64,000 bases of DNA from Pandoraea oxalativorans (GCF_000972785.3 NZ_CP011253.3:5146001-5210000), one strand, 5' to 3'. Numbered from the stretch's first letter, positions 18,969 to 28,474 are shown. Translations and numbers: made by a program. The notes: a model not told the origin generated them from the sequence alone.

Positions 18969-20753
18969 ATGGCCAACACGCCGACCCACACGCCCTCCGC
19001 CCCGCAGCCCTCGGGCGACACCGCCACACCGCCGCCCAAACCACCCAGCCATCCCACCGCCTGGCAACTGATCCGTCCCTACTGGGTCTCGGAGAAGCGC
19101 TGGGAGGGCCGACGCCTGCTCGCGCTCGTGATCGCACTGAACCTGGCCGTTGTGTTCATCAACGTTCGGCTCAACGCGTGGAACGCAGGCTTTTACGACG
19201 CCCTAGACAAGCGCAACTGGCCGGTTTTCAAGTCGTCGCTCGTCGAATTTGCGGTGCTGGCATTCAGCTTCATCATCATCGCGACGTTTCGCACTTACTT
19301 CCGTCAGATGCTGGAGATCCGCTGGCGTCAGTGGGTGACGGACGCGAACCTCACAAAATGGTTCGCCCATCGCGCCTACTACCGTATCGAGCGCGACCAC
19401 CTCGCCGACAACCCCGACCAGCGTATTTCCGAAGACATCCGCACGCTCGTCAATTCGTCGCTCGCGCTGTCGCTCGACCTGTTGACGACGCTCGTCTCGC
19501 TGTTCTCCTTCATCACGATTCTGTGGACGATCTCGGGTGCGGTGTCCTTCGCGCTGGCAGGAATGAACGTGACGATTCCGGGCTACATGGTGTGGGTAGC
19601 CGCGCTGTACGCCATCGTCGGTTCGTTTCTGATCTTCAAGGTCGGTCGCCCCCTTGTGGGTCTCAGCTATCGGCAACAACAGGTCGAAGCCGACTTTCGT
19701 TTTCTGCTGGTCCGGCTGCGTGAATCGGCCGAGCAGGTCGCGCTCTATCGGGGCGAAGGCGCGGAGTTGTCGCGTCTGAAGTCGGCGTTCGGTGCGGTGC
19801 GCGAGAACTGGTGGCAGATCATGGTTGTGACGAAACGCCTGATCTTCGCGAACTCGATCTACGCGCAGATCGCCATCGTCTTTCCGATCATGGCGGCAGC
19901 ACCGCGTTACTTCGCAGGCGCGTTCACGCTGGGCGTGCTGATGCGAATCATCGACGCCTTCGGGCAAGTGAGCGACGGTTTTTCCTGGTTCGTGAACAGC
20001 TTCTCGACGCTGGCCGACTGGAAGGCGACGATCAACCGTCTGCGCGAATTCACACGCGTCATCGACGCCACGCCGCACCCCGAAGACGGCATCGCCGTGG
20101 TGACGGCAAGCGACGTCGCGGCCTACACCGCCGCCGACCTGCGGCTGTCGCTGCCGAACGGCGTGCCGCTCGCGGCTCCCGGTTCGTTCGCCTTCGCCCC
20201 CGGATCGCGCTGGCTGGTGCGTGGCCGCTCGGGTTGCGGCAAGAGCACGATGTTGCGCGCACTGGCCGGTCTGTGGCCGTTCGGCAGCGGACGCATCGAA
20301 GTCCCCGCCAACGCCCGCGTGTTGTTCCTCTCCCAGCAAAGCTATCTGCCCATCGACACGCTCAAGGCCGCGCTCGCGTTCCCTTCGCCGCCCGACACGT
20401 TTACCGACGCCGAGTGCCGCCAAGCCCTGAGCGCCGTGAACCTCGGGCAATACGGCGACGCGTTGCTGACCTCGGCGCATTGGGCACGGCGTTTCTCCGG
20501 CGGCGAGCAACAGCGACTGGCGGCCGCGCGCGCGCTGCTGCAAAAGCCCGACTTCCTGTTTCTGGACGAAGCGACGAGCGCGCTCGATGTCGAGACCGAA
20601 GAAGCCGTGTACGACGCACTGCACGCGCGGCTGCCGGACACGGCCATCGTCAGTGTGGCCCATCGCGACACGCTGGCCCGCTTCCATCAGCACACGATGA
20701 CGTTGCACGCGGTGAACGAGATCGAACCGCCTCGGGTCGTCGGCGCAGTGTAG
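18969..20753 (+). CDS. SbmA/YddA-type ABC transporter with fused ATPase
   Basis: This 594-residue half-transporter has an N-terminal membrane domain of the ABC_membrane_2 (SbmA/BacA/YddA) type (about residues 40-350, starting WQLIRPYWVSEKRWEGRRLL) and a C-terminal ATPase. The ATPase has Walker A GRSGCGKST near residue 421, signature FSGGEQQR near 516 and Walker B FLFLDEATSALD near 530. The family exports or imports peptides and vitamins; in some bacteria members move cobalamin or peptides, and the substrate here is unknown. The N-terminus is Pro/Thr-rich and cytoplasmic. It is divergent from the thiamine operon, which could suggest a thiamine link, but nothing in the sequence proves it. Confidence 0.9.
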   Translation: MANTPTHTPSAPQPSGDTATPPPKPPSHPTAWQLIRPYWVSEKRWEGRRLLALVIALNLAVVFINVRLNAWNAGFYDALDKRNWPVFKSSLVEFAVLAFSFIIIATFRTYFRQMLEIRWRQWVTDANLTKWFAHRAYYRIERDHLADNPDQRISEDIRTLVNSSLALSLDLLTTLVSLFSFITILWTISGAVSFALAGMNVTIPGYMVWVAALYAIVGSFLIFKVGRPLVGLSYRQQQVEADFRFLLVRLRESAEQVALYRGEGAELSRLKSAFGAVRENWWQIMVVTKRLIFANSIYAQIAIVFPIMAAAPRYFAGAFTLGVLMRIIDAFGQVSDGFSWFVNSFSTLADWKATINRLREFTRVIDATPHPEDGIAVVTASDVAAYTAADLRLSLPNGVPLAAPGSFAFAPGSRWLVRGRSGCGKSTMLRALAGLWPFGSGRIEVPANARVLFLSQQSYLPIDTLKAALAFPSPPDTFTDAECRQALSAVNLGQYGDALLTSAHWARRFSGGEQQRLAAARALLQKPDFLFLDEATSALDVETEEAVYDALHARLPDTAIVSVAHRDTLARFHQHTMTLHAVNEIEPPRVVGAV

Positions 20754-20783
20754 CGACGGCATAGCGACGGCATAGTGACGACT
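20751..20783 (+). repeat. Short tandem repeat at the ABC transporter stop codon
   Basis: An 11-bp unit TAGCGACGGCA occurs twice exactly (20751-20761, 20762-20772), followed by a degenerate third copy (20773-20783). The TAG of the first unit is the stop codon of the transporter gene, so slippage here would not change the protein. Confidence 0.8.
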
Positions 20784-20959
20784 TGATGACGGCGCTGGGG
20801 GCGGACACTCTCACGCCGCCCCACGCCATTCCCACCAGGCGACTCATCCACTTTGTTCACTTCGTAAATAATATTGACGCGGCTGTTCCGGCACCGAGGC
20901 GGTTTGGCATAATCACGAGCACCCCAGCAGGCAAACATCAGGCAAACTCCGGGCTCATC

Positions 20960-21769
20960 GTGACTCCTCCAGCTTCCTCGTCCGGCCGGTCGCCGAATTC
21001 ATCTCAGCGCGACGGATGCACCGTTGTCGTCACCGGCGCCGCTTCCGGCATCGGCGCGGCCATCGCCCGCCGTCTCGCTTCCCCTGACACCCGCTTGTTG
21101 TTGCACACACGCGGCGCGTCCGACGCCAGTCAGGCGCGGCTCGCCGAGGTGCGTCGTGCATGCGAAGACGTAGGCGCGCGGTGCGCCACGTGGTGTGGGG
21201 ACCTGACGCACGCGCAGTCCGCCGCGCGACTCATCGACGCCGCGCATGACGCCTTCGGTCCCGTCGACCAGATCGTGAGCAATGCGGGCTTCGCCACGCG
21301 CCAGTCGCTGGCCGACATCGACGACGACGCCTTCGCGCGCACGCTCGCCGCCATGCCCGGTGCATTCGCCGCGTTGTTGCGTCACGCGCTGCCCGATCTC
21401 CAACGTTCGTCGCAAGGCAGCGTGGTCGCCGTCAGCTCGTTCGTGGCGCATCGCTTCGCGCCGAACCAACCCGGATTTCCGGCCACAGCCGCCGCCAAGG
21501 CGGCCATCGAAGCGTTAGCGAAAAGCGCCGCCGCCGAATACGCCCGCGCGGGGGTGACGATCAATTGCGTCGCGCCCGGCTACACACGCAAGGACAGCGG
21601 CCACTCGGCCATCGATCCGGCCGCATGGCAGCGCGCGGCCGACGCCACACCGACCGGACGCCTCTGCGAACCCGACGACATCGCCGCCCTCGCGACCTTC
21701 CTGCTCGGCCCGCACGCGCGACAAATCACCGGTCAGGTGATTCATGTCGATGGCGGCCTGACACTCTGA
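20960..21769 (+). CDS. SDR-family oxidoreductase lacking the usual catalytic Tyr
   Basis: This 269-residue Rossmann-fold protein has the NAD(P)-binding TGAASGIG near residue 27, the SNAG motif near 108 and the SDR Ser in VAVSSF near 155. At the YxxxK position the sequence reads TAAAK (GFPATAAAKAAIE), so the Lys is kept but Tyr is replaced by Thr. The C-terminal GQVIHVDGGLTL is typical for the family. The GTG at 20960 is the chosen start; no ATG lies close and the ribosome site is weak. It precedes an MFS transporter by about 125 nt on the same strand. It may be an unusual reductase or a non-catalytic homologue. Confidence 0.8.
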   Translation: MTPPASSSGRSPNSSQRDGCTVVVTGAASGIGAAIARRLASPDTRLLLHTRGASDASQARLAEVRRACEDVGARCATWCGDLTHAQSAARLIDAAHDAFGPVDQIVSNAGFATRQSLADIDDDAFARTLAAMPGAFAALLRHALPDLQRSSQGSVVAVSSFVAHRFAPNQPGFPATAAAKAAIEALAKSAAAEYARAGVTINCVAPGYTRKDSGHSAIDPAAWQRAADATPTGRLCEPDDIAALATFLLGPHARQITGQVIHVDGGLTL

Positions 21770-21895
21770 TGTAGCCCTGACCACCCGCCGATCACCGGGT
21801 CAGACGTGGACCCGACCCTCGATGCCCGGCATCGATACACAACAACCACACGTCGCACACATAACGACAAGCACACGATCCACCGAGGAGTTTTC

Positions 21896-23155
21896 ATGGC
21901 GTTTTTTTCCTGGTTCCAAGAACTCAACACGAAGGAGCGCAAGGCCCTGTATGCGGGCTTCAGCGGCTATGCCGTCGACGCGTTCGACTTCATGATCTAT
22001 TCGTTCCTGATCCCCACGCTCATTGCCGCGTGGGGCATGACGAAGGGCGAGGCGGGCATGATCGCGACCAGCTCGCTCATTTCATCTGCGGTCGGCGGAT
22101 GGCTCGCGGGCATTCTCGCGGATCGCTACGGCCGCGTGCGCGTGCTGCAATGGACGATTGCCACCTTCTGCCTGTTCACGTTCCTCTCCGGCTTCACGAA
22201 CTCGTTCTGGCAGTTGCTCGTGACGCGCACGCTGCAAGGCATCGGCTTCGGCGGCGAGTGGACCGTCGTCACGATGATGATGGGCGAGATGATCCGCTCG
22301 CCGCAACATCGCGCGAAAGCGGTCGGCACGGTACAAAGCAGCTGGTCGGTCGGCTGGGCGGCCGCCGCGCTGCTGTACTGGTTCTTCTTCGCAGTGCTCG
22401 ATGAAGGCTACGCATGGCGTGCGTGCTTCTGGATCGGGATTCTGCCTGCGGTGTGGATCGTCTACGTGCGCCGCAACGTGTCGGACCCGGAGATCTTCAC
22501 GCAAACGCGCCGCAAGATCGCCGAGGGTCAGTTGCAGAGCAACTTCACGCAGATTTTCGCGCCCGAGCATCTGAAGACGACGATCCTCGGCAGTCTGCTG
22601 TGCACCGGCATGCTCGGTGGCTATTACGCGATCACGACGTGGCTGCCGACGTATCTGAAGACGGTGCGCGGTCTGTCGGTGTTTAACACGAGCGCCTACC
22701 TGATCGTGCTGATCGTCGGATCGTTCGTGGGCTACATCGTCGGAGCGATTCTCTCGGACAAGCTCGGACGCCGTGGCGCGTTCATCTTTTTCGCCGTCGC
22801 GTCGTTCGTACTCGGCATGGTGTACACGATGCTGCCGATCACCGACAGCGCGATGCTGCTGCTCGGCTTCCCGCTGGGCATCGTCGTGCAGGGCATTTTC
22901 GCGGGCATCGGTGCGTATCTCACGGAGCTGTATCCGAACCACATTCGCGGCTCGGGTCAGGGCTTCTGCTACAACCTCGGGCGCGGCATCGGCTCGTTCT
23001 TCCCCATCGCAGTGGGCACACTCGCGCAGACCGGCTCGCTCGTGAAGGCCATCGGGATGGTCGCGGGCGGCGGCTATCTGCTCGTCGTCGTGTGCGCGTT
23101 GCTGCTGCCCGAGACGCGCGGCAAGTCGCTCGTCTCGACTGACTTCGTGCATTAA
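21896..23155 (+). CDS. MFS transporter, sialate:H+ symporter (YjhB/NanT) type
   Basis: This 419-residue protein has 12 hydrophobic segments. The start KALYAGFSGYAVDAFDFMIYSF and the loop RYGRVRVLQW after the third helix are typical of the SHS family, which carries acidic sugars and carboxylates. The second-half equivalent loop is SDKLGRRGAF. A good GAGGAG ribosome site lies 6 nt before the ATG at 21896. The substrate is not predictable; the uronate operon nearby makes an organic or sugar acid plausible. It is convergent with the SMP-30 gene. Confidence 0.88.
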   Translation: MAFFSWFQELNTKERKALYAGFSGYAVDAFDFMIYSFLIPTLIAAWGMTKGEAGMIATSSLISSAVGGWLAGILADRYGRVRVLQWTIATFCLFTFLSGFTNSFWQLLVTRTLQGIGFGGEWTVVTMMMGEMIRSPQHRAKAVGTVQSSWSVGWAAAALLYWFFFAVLDEGYAWRACFWIGILPAVWIVYVRRNVSDPEIFTQTRRKIAEGQLQSNFTQIFAPEHLKTTILGSLLCTGMLGGYYAITTWLPTYLKTVRGLSVFNTSAYLIVLIVGSFVGYIVGAILSDKLGRRGAFIFFAVASFVLGMVYTMLPITDSAMLLLGFPLGIVVQGIFAGIGAYLTELYPNHIRGSGQGFCYNLGRGIGSFFPIAVGTLAQTGSLVKAIGMVAGGGYLLVVVCALLLPETRGKSLVSTDFVH

Positions 23156-23320
23156 CCCACCGTCTGCATGGCAAAACGGGACGCCGGCGCGAACACCACG
23201 ATCGCCCCGACGTCCCGCCGCCTCACCGGATGGCCGTTGTGTAAGCCAGCCAACCCGGACCCGCTTCAGTGCGCGCCGCTTGTGCACTACTGCGCGGCGT
23301 CGCCACCTTCGTACCCCCGC

Positions 23321-24253
23321 CTACACGCTTCTTACCGGCAGCGCGCCCGAATAGGGCACTTCCGGCAATCCTTGCACACCGCATCGCACGGCGAAGACAT
23401 GGCCGTCGTGTTCGTTCGCATTCGCGCCGGGGCGAATCGACGTAACGAATAACGTGTCGAAGTCGCGCCCACCGAACGCGCACATCGACGGTTTCGATAC
23501 CGGCAACACGATCTCGCGGTCCAGCACGCCCACCGGCGTGAAGCGCAGCAGACGGCTGCCATCGTTAGCGCACGTCCAGTAACACCCGTCGGCATCGACG
23601 GCCGCACCATCGGGACGCCCCGGATACTGGTTCATGTCGACGAACAGGCGACGGTTGCGGATCGTGCCGCTGTCCGCATCGAAATCGAACGCCCACACGC
23701 GACGCACCGTCGGGTGCGAATCGCTCAGATACATCGTTCGGCTGTCCGGCGAAAAGCCGAGGCCGTTCTGCGTGACGAGCCCGTCGACGAGCTGTGCGGA
23801 CAGTCCGTCCTTTGCATCGAAGCGATAGAGCGAACCCGCGTCGCTTGCGAGCGACATATCCGCCACCATCGTGCCCGCCCAGAAGCGGCCCTGACGGTCG
23901 CAACGTCCATCGTTAAAGCGCATGCCCGAAGCAGGAAATTCGGGCGCGGCCAGACGCGTCCACGCCGACGCAGCCACATCGCCCGGCGCGCCCAACTGCA
24001 CGGCGAACACGCCTGTTTCGCACGCGGCGAGCAACGTGCCCGCTGTGTCGAACGAGAAGCATGCGACCTGCTCGGGGAATGTCCACTGACGGTGTTCGCC
24101 ATTGGCGGGCGTTACGCGATGCAGTTGCCTTACCGGGATGTCGACCCAGTAGAGCGCCTGTTCATCGGCACGCCATAGCGGGCTTTCGCCGACCGCGTGA
24201 GGTGTCTCGCGCGACGGCTCCAGGCGCTCGATGCAGACGCCGTCCCCCGTCAT
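23321..24253 (-). CDS. SMP-30/gluconolactonase-family lactone hydrolase
   Basis: This 310-residue six-bladed beta-propeller hydrolyses sugar-acid lactones using a divalent metal. The metal ligands of the family are present: Glu in VGESPLW (about residue 24), Asn in VTQNGLGFSPD (about 154) and Asp in GRPDGAAVDADG (about 205). Its start overlaps the uronate dehydrogenase stop by 4 nt, so the likely substrate is the aldarolactone made by that enzyme. Inference: galactaro- or glucarolactonase. It is the last gene of the operon. Confidence 0.9.
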   Translation of the reverse strand: MTGDGVCIERLEPSRETPHAVGESPLWRADEQALYWVDIPVRQLHRVTPANGEHRQWTFPEQVACFSFDTAGTLLAACETGVFAVQLGAPGDVAASAWTRLAAPEFPASGMRFNDGRCDRQGRFWAGTMVADMSLASDAGSLYRFDAKDGLSAQLVDGLVTQNGLGFSPDSRTMYLSDSHPTVRRVWAFDFDADSGTIRNRRLFVDMNQYPGRPDGAAVDADGCYWTCANDGSRLLRFTPVGVLDREIVLPVSKPSMCAFGGRDFDTLFVTSIRPGANANEHDGHVFAVRCGVQGLPEVPYSGALPVRSV

Positions 24254-25074
24254 GCCTTGGGCTCCATCGGCCCCATCAGCACGAACGGGCCGCCCTGGAA
24301 GCGTTGCGTCCAGTCGTCCATTTGCGGATCGGGCGCTTTGGCCGGGAATAGACCGGCGAACTCGGCCGAGCTGTCCTGGGGACGGAAACCGAGGAACGCC
24401 GCCTTGGTGTTGTCGACCCACAGCGTCGGGTTGTCGGACACGCCGTAAACGATCGCGTGACCGACACGATTCGTGAACAGCGAGCAACGCACGAGTTCGA
24501 TAAAGTCGCGGTAGCTCAGATACGTCACCATCATGCGCGGATTCTTCGGCTGTTCGAACGACGAGCCAATGCGCAGACACACGGTCTCGAGGCCGAAGCG
24601 GTCGAAGTAGTAACGCGAGAGGTCTTCACCGAAGCACTTCGAGATGCCGTACATGCCGTCGGGACGATGCGGGGCGTCGACGTCGAGCACTTCCGTCACG
24701 GGATGGAAACCGACGGCATGATTCGAACTGGCGTAGATGATGCGCTTCACGCCTTGCTTCTGCGCGGCGCTGTAGACGTTGTACAGACCGAGGATGTTCG
24801 CTTGCAGGATGTCGTCGAACGGTGCTTCGACGGACACGCCGCCGAGATGCACCAGCGCATCGACGCCTTCGAGCAGCGCGTGCACGGCCGCACGGTCGGC
24901 GAGGTCGACCTGCATCGACTCTTCGTGCGGCGCAGTGTCGGTGATCGGCACGATGTCGCTCACGCGCACGATGTCCGCCCACTCTGCGAGCTTGCCGCGC
25001 AGTTGTTTGCCAAGGTTGCCCGCAGCGCCAGTCAGCAGAAGACGGCGGAAGGGTTTGCCGGAAGTCTGGCTCAT
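24250..25074 (-). CDS. udh: Uronate dehydrogenase (NAD-dependent)
   Basis: Udh oxidises galacturonate or glucuronate to the aldaro-1,4(5)-lactone. The 274-residue SDR-fold protein closely follows the Agrobacterium-type enzyme as I remember it: TGAAGNLGKQLR near residue 15, VHLGGVSVEAPFD near 75, YASSNHAVGF near 113, the catalytic YGISK near 141 and FGEDLSRYYFDRFG, with a C-terminal RFQGGPFV. It lies 112 nt downstream of the hexuronate transporter, separated by a strong 13-bp hairpin, and overlaps the lactonase gene by 4 nt. Confidence 0.9.
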   Translation of the reverse strand: MSQTSGKPFRRLLLTGAAGNLGKQLRGKLAEWADIVRVSDIVPITDTAPHEESMQVDLADRAAVHALLEGVDALVHLGGVSVEAPFDDILQANILGLYNVYSAAQKQGVKRIIYASSNHAVGFHPVTEVLDVDAPHRPDGMYGISKCFGEDLSRYYFDRFGLETVCLRIGSSFEQPKNPRMMVTYLSYRDFIELVRCSLFTNRVGHAIVYGVSDNPTLWVDNTKAAFLGFRPQDSSAEFAGLFPAKAPDPQMDDWTQRFQGGPFVLMGPMEPKA

Positions 25075-25119
25075 AGTGATCCTTTTTGCTCCTGATTCAT
25101 CGGTACAACAAAACCGACC

Positions 25120-25156
25120 CCGCGCCGCACACCCAAGGGGGGAGTGTGCGGCGCGG
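25120..25156 (-). terminator. Strong intercistronic hairpin between the uronate transporter and udh
   Basis: A perfect 13-bp GC-rich inverted repeat (CCGCGCCGCACAC at 25120-25132 and its complement at 25144-25156) encloses an 11-nt loop. On the minus strand the stem is followed by GGTCGGTTTTGTTG rather than a clean T-run, so it may be a partial terminator or an mRNA 3'-stabilising element that lowers or uncouples udh expression relative to the transporter. Confidence 0.7.
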
Positions 25157-25186
25157 CGTACGTTAAATCTTCAGTCGTCTCGCTGG

Positions 25187-26527
25187 CTAGGCATTCGCGG
25201 TCCGGTTCACGTCGACACCTGCACCGTTCCCGCCCTTACGCATCTGCGCCTGCACCGGCGACGGCGTGGCCGTGCCCGTGATATGCGGCTTGACCACCGT
25301 CCACAGAATCACCGCGCCGATCAGATCGCCCAGCCCCAGTGCCACGAAGAACGGCGCGTAGCCGACTGCCGTCACAAACGTGCCGATCACCAGCGTGAAG
25401 AGCAGGTTGCCGATCCCGGCGGACAGCCCCGCCAGACCGGTGACCGTCGCCACTTCGTTGCGCTGGAACAGGTCGGCCGACATCGAGATCACGGTGACGG
25501 AGAGCGTCTGGTGCGCGAAGCCGCCGAGGCACAGCAGGAAGATCGCCGTCATCGGGTCTTTCACGAAGCCCACGCCGCACATCGCCGTCATGATGATCGC
25601 GCCGATGGTAAACACGACGCGCTTGCCGTTGAAGATCGTAATCTTGAAGTGCTTGTTCAGCCACACCGACACCGTGCCGCCCATCAGGCACCCGATATCG
25701 GCCGCGACGAACGGCAACCACGCGGTCGCGGCAATCGTCTTCAGATCGAAACCGCGCGCCTGATTGAGGTACAGCGGCATCCAGAACACGATCGTGCCCC
25801 ACACCGGATCGGCGAAGAAGCGCGGCAGCGCGATGCCCCAGAAGTTGCGCTGACGCAGGATCGAACCGAGGTTCGGCTTGCGGGCATCGGCGGCGGCATC
25901 GACCACGCGGCCTTCATTGATGTAGTCGGACTCGGCCTGCGAGAGCGCCGGGTGATCCGTCGGGTGACGATAGAACGCGAACCACAGCACGCCCCACACG
26001 AGACCGAGTGCACCGGCAATGACGAATGCCGTCTCCCAGTTGTAGCGCAGGATCGACCACGCGATCAGCGGCGGTGCGAGGATCGCGCCGATGGACGTGC
26101 CGATGTTGAAGATACCGGCGGCGAGCGCGCGCTCCTTCGACGGGAACCAGAACGCGGCGGCACGCATGCCCGCCGGGATGAACGACGCTTCGGCCAGACC
26201 CAGCAGACCGCGCAGCACGAACAGACCCACCCAGCCGTCGGCCAGACCATGCAGCATGCAAACCACCGACCACATCACGCCGCACAACAGGAAGCCCAGA
26301 CGCAGACCGATACGGTCCATCAGATAACCGGTGATGGGGGCGCCGATCGGATACAGCACAAGGAACGCGCCCGTGATCCAGCCGTACTGCTGGGTCGTGA
26401 TGTGGAGATCCTTCATCACCGTGGGGGCGGCGACGGCAAGCGAGCTACGTGCGAGGTAGTTCATGACGGTGCCGAGCGTCAGCAGTCCGATCATCCACCA
26501 GCGCAGGCCTTTGATCTTCAGTGCCAT
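25187..26527 (-). CDS. MFS hexuronate/aldarate transporter (ACS family, ExuT/GudP-like)
   Basis: This 446-residue inner-membrane symporter has 12 predicted helices. The ACS-family features are LGTVMNYLARSSLAVAAP in the first helix, GYLMDRIGLRLG in loop 2-3 and LRGLLGLAEASFIPAGMRAAAFWFPSKERALA around helix 4-5. It heads an operon with uronate dehydrogenase and an SMP-30 lactonase, so hexuronate uptake is the best guess. A TTGTCA-17 bp-TAGGAT promoter lies just upstream, and its 5' leader contains a small hairpin at 26561-26577. Confidence 0.88.
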   Translation of the reverse strand: MALKIKGLRWWMIGLLTLGTVMNYLARSSLAVAAPTVMKDLHITTQQYGWITGAFLVLYPIGAPITGYLMDRIGLRLGFLLCGVMWSVVCMLHGLADGWVGLFVLRGLLGLAEASFIPAGMRAAAFWFPSKERALAAGIFNIGTSIGAILAPPLIAWSILRYNWETAFVIAGALGLVWGVLWFAFYRHPTDHPALSQAESDYINEGRVVDAAADARKPNLGSILRQRNFWGIALPRFFADPVWGTIVFWMPLYLNQARGFDLKTIAATAWLPFVAADIGCLMGGTVSVWLNKHFKITIFNGKRVVFTIGAIIMTAMCGVGFVKDPMTAIFLLCLGGFAHQTLSVTVISMSADLFQRNEVATVTGLAGLSAGIGNLLFTLVIGTFVTAVGYAPFFVALGLGDLIGAVILWTVVKPHITGTATPSPVQAQMRKGGNGAGVDVNRTANA

Positions 26528-26587
26528 GATGGTTGTCTCTCTTTCGTGGATATTTTTATGGCAAGCATCGCGCTTGCTTGGAGAGGC

Positions 26588-26616
26588 ATCCTACGTCAGA
26601 AGATGTACGATGACAA
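26588..26616 (-). promoter_or_regulatory. Predicted promoter of the uronate operon
   Basis: On the minus strand TTGTCA (26611-26616) and TAGGAT (26588-26593) are separated by 17 bp and lie about 60 nt upstream of the transporter ATG. The spacing is ideal for sigma-70. A 6-bp-stem hairpin follows in the leader. Confidence 0.55.
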
Positions 26617-26744
26617 TGAAAGATTACGCGGTTTACGGATAATCCCTAGTCTTTCAGCGGATTCACCATCGCGCCGCTAAAAGCCTTATCAATACTGAAG
26701 TTTGCACATGTTGGGAGAGTTATCTCACATGTGAATGCGACGAA

Positions 26745-26769
26745 ATGACGTCTTGTTGTATGACGTCTT
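26745..26769. repeat. Direct repeat ATGACGTCTT x2
   Basis: Two identical 10-bp copies (26745-26754, 26760-26769) are separated by 5 bp, giving a 15-bp period. Each contains the near-palindrome TGACGTC. They could be binding sites for a regulator of the uronate operon, but they are about 130 bp upstream of its -35 element. Confidence 0.5.
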
Positions 26770-26844
26770 ATATTTAGCGATCTACAGAATTTAGAGGATC
26801 CGCGGGGTGGCGACGCACGGCGGGCGACACGGGAGGAACAGGCA

Positions 26845-26884
26845 AGAAAAAACCGCCCGGACGTTTCCATCCGGACGGCTTCTT
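26845..26884 (-). terminator. Rho-independent terminator of gltBD
   Basis: A 9-bp stem with one mismatch (CCGCCCGGA and TCCGGACGG, 26853-26878) is followed on the minus strand by a run of six or seven T. It is about 130 nt downstream of the gltD stop codon. Confidence 0.82.
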
Positions 26885-27007
26885 CACAGTGACGCAGATG
26901 CCTACCTCCGCGCCCCTCCTCTCAAATCACAACCACCCCGTATTTGTGGTTTTGGCAGGCACAAACCGTACGCACCCGAAGGTGCGCATGTCCAACTTAG
27001 CCAGACC

Positions 27008-28474
27008 TTAGCGCGGCAGTTCCGAATGGCCCATCAGGAACTCGTCCACGGCACGGGCGCATTGACGGCCTTCGCGAATCGCCCACACCACCAGCGACTG
27101 ACCGCGACGCACGTCGCCGGCCGCGAACACCTTCGGCAGGTTCGTCGTGTAGGCACGCTCGCCTTCGGTCGAGGCACGCACGTTGCCGCGCGCATCCTTG
27201 TCCACGCCGAACGCGTCGAGCACCGTTTGCAGCGGCGAGACGAAGCCCATCGCGAGCAGCACGAGGTCGGCCTTCAGCTCGAACTCGGAACCCGGCACTT
27301 CCTGCATCTTGCCGTCCTTCCATTCGAGACGCACGGCGATCAGCTTTTCGACCTTGCCGTTCTTGCCTTCGAAGCGCTTCGTGGCCACCGACCAGTCGCG
27401 CTCGCAGCCCTCTTCGTGGCTCGACGACGTGCGCAGCTTGGTCGGCCAGTACGGCCACACCATCGGCTTGTTTTCCTGCTCCGGCGGCTGCGGCAGCAGT
27501 TCGAACTGCGTGACCGCCTTCGCGCCGTGACGGTTCGACGTGCCCACGCAATCGGATCCGGTGTCGCCACCGCCGATCACGATCACGTGCTTGCCCGTCG
27601 CCAGCATCTGGTTCGCCAGCTTGTCGCCCGCGTTGACCTTGTTTTGCTGCGGCAGGAATTCCATCGCGTAATGGATGCCTTCGAGCTCACGGCCCGGCAC
27701 CGGCAAGTCGCGCGGCTGTTCCGCACCGCCTGCGATGACCACGGCGTCGAACTGCGCCTGCAACTGGTCCGGTGTGATCGTCTCTTTCGAGAAGTTGTTG
27801 ATGTGCGCGTCGGGGGCATCTTTGCCCACGTAGACGCCGGTGCGGAACGTCACGCCTTCGGCTTCCATCTGGCGCATGCGGCGGTCGATCAGCCACTTCT
27901 CCAGCTTGAAGTCGGGAATGCCGTAACGCAGCAGGCCGCCCACGCAATCGTTCTTCTCGAACACGGTGACGTCGTGGCCGACGCGCGCGAGTTGCTGCGC
28001 GACCGCCATGCCGGCGGGACCGGAGCCGACGACGGCGACCGTCTTGCCGGTCTTGTGCTTGGCCGGTTGCGGCTCGACCCAGCCTTCGCTCCAGGCCTTG
28101 TCGATGATCGCGTGCTCGATCGACTTGATGCCCACGGCGTCGCTGTTGATGTTCAGCGTGCAGGCCGCTTCACACGGCGCGGGGCAGATACGTCCCGTGA
28201 ATTCCGGGAAGTTGTTGGTCGAGTGCAGGACCGAGATGGCCGACTTCCAGTCCTGGCGATACACCAGATCGTTGAAGTCGGGAATGATGTTGTTGACCGG
28301 GCAACCGTTGTTGCAGAACGGAATGCCGCAGTCCATGCAGCGTGCGCCCTGCACCTTTGCCTGATCGTCGGAGAGCGCGAGTACGAACTCCTTGTAGTGC
28401 TTCACGCGTGCCAGCGGTGCTTCGTAAGACTCGCTCTGGCGCTCGAATTCGAGAAAACCTGTGACCTTGCCCAT
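27008..28474 (-). CDS. gltD: Glutamate synthase (NADPH) small subunit GltD
   Basis: GltD passes electrons from NADPH through FAD and iron-sulfur clusters to GltB. The 488-residue protein has the N-terminal cysteine clusters [15 protein letters not shown] (about residues 47-61) and [11 protein letters not shown] (about 104-114), the FAD site [19 protein letters not shown] (about 150) and the NADPH site [13 protein letters not shown] (about 290). It starts [13 protein letters not shown], typical for the subunit. It lies about 100 nt after gltB and before a strong terminator. Confidence 0.97.
   Translation of the reverse strand: MGKVTGFLEFERQSESYEAPLARVKHYKEFVLALSDDQAKVQGARCMDCGIPFCNNGCPVNNIIPDFNDLVYRQDWKSAISVLHSTNNFPEFTGRICPAPCEAACTLNINSDAVGIKSIEHAIIDKAWSEGWVEPQPAKHKTGKTVAVVGSGPAGMAVAQQLARVGHDVTVFEKNDCVGGLLRYGIPDFKLEKWLIDRRMRQMEAEGVTFRTGVYVGKDAPDAHINNFSKETITPDQLQAQFDAVVIAGGAEQPRDLPVPGRELEGIHYAMEFLPQQNKVNAGDKLANQMLATGKHVIVIGGGDTGSDCVGTSNRHGAKAVTQFELLPQPPEQENKPMVWPYWPTKLRTSSSHEEGCERDWSVATKRFEGKNGKVEKLIAVRLEWKDGKMQEVPGSEFELKADLVLLAMGFVSPLQTVLDAFGVDKDARGNVRASTEGERAYTTNLPKVFAAGDVRRGQSLVVWAIREGRQCARAVDEFLMGHSELPR

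Larger units (their letters stand above)
26528..27007. other. AT-rich intergenic region between the uronate operon and gltD
   Basis: This 480-nt region is noticeably AT-rich at 26640-26790, unlike the rest of the window. It holds the uronate promoter (26588-26616), a 10-bp direct repeat ATGACGTCTT at 26745-26754 and 26760-26769, and the gltBD terminator (26845-26884). I see no convincing gene in it. Confidence 0.6.

Noticed and set aside
22082..23287. A 401-codon minus-strand frame opposite the MFS transporter
   Set aside because: Arg/Glu/His-rich antisense shadow with no motif; the plus-strand transporter has 12 hydrophobic helices and a good ribosome site.
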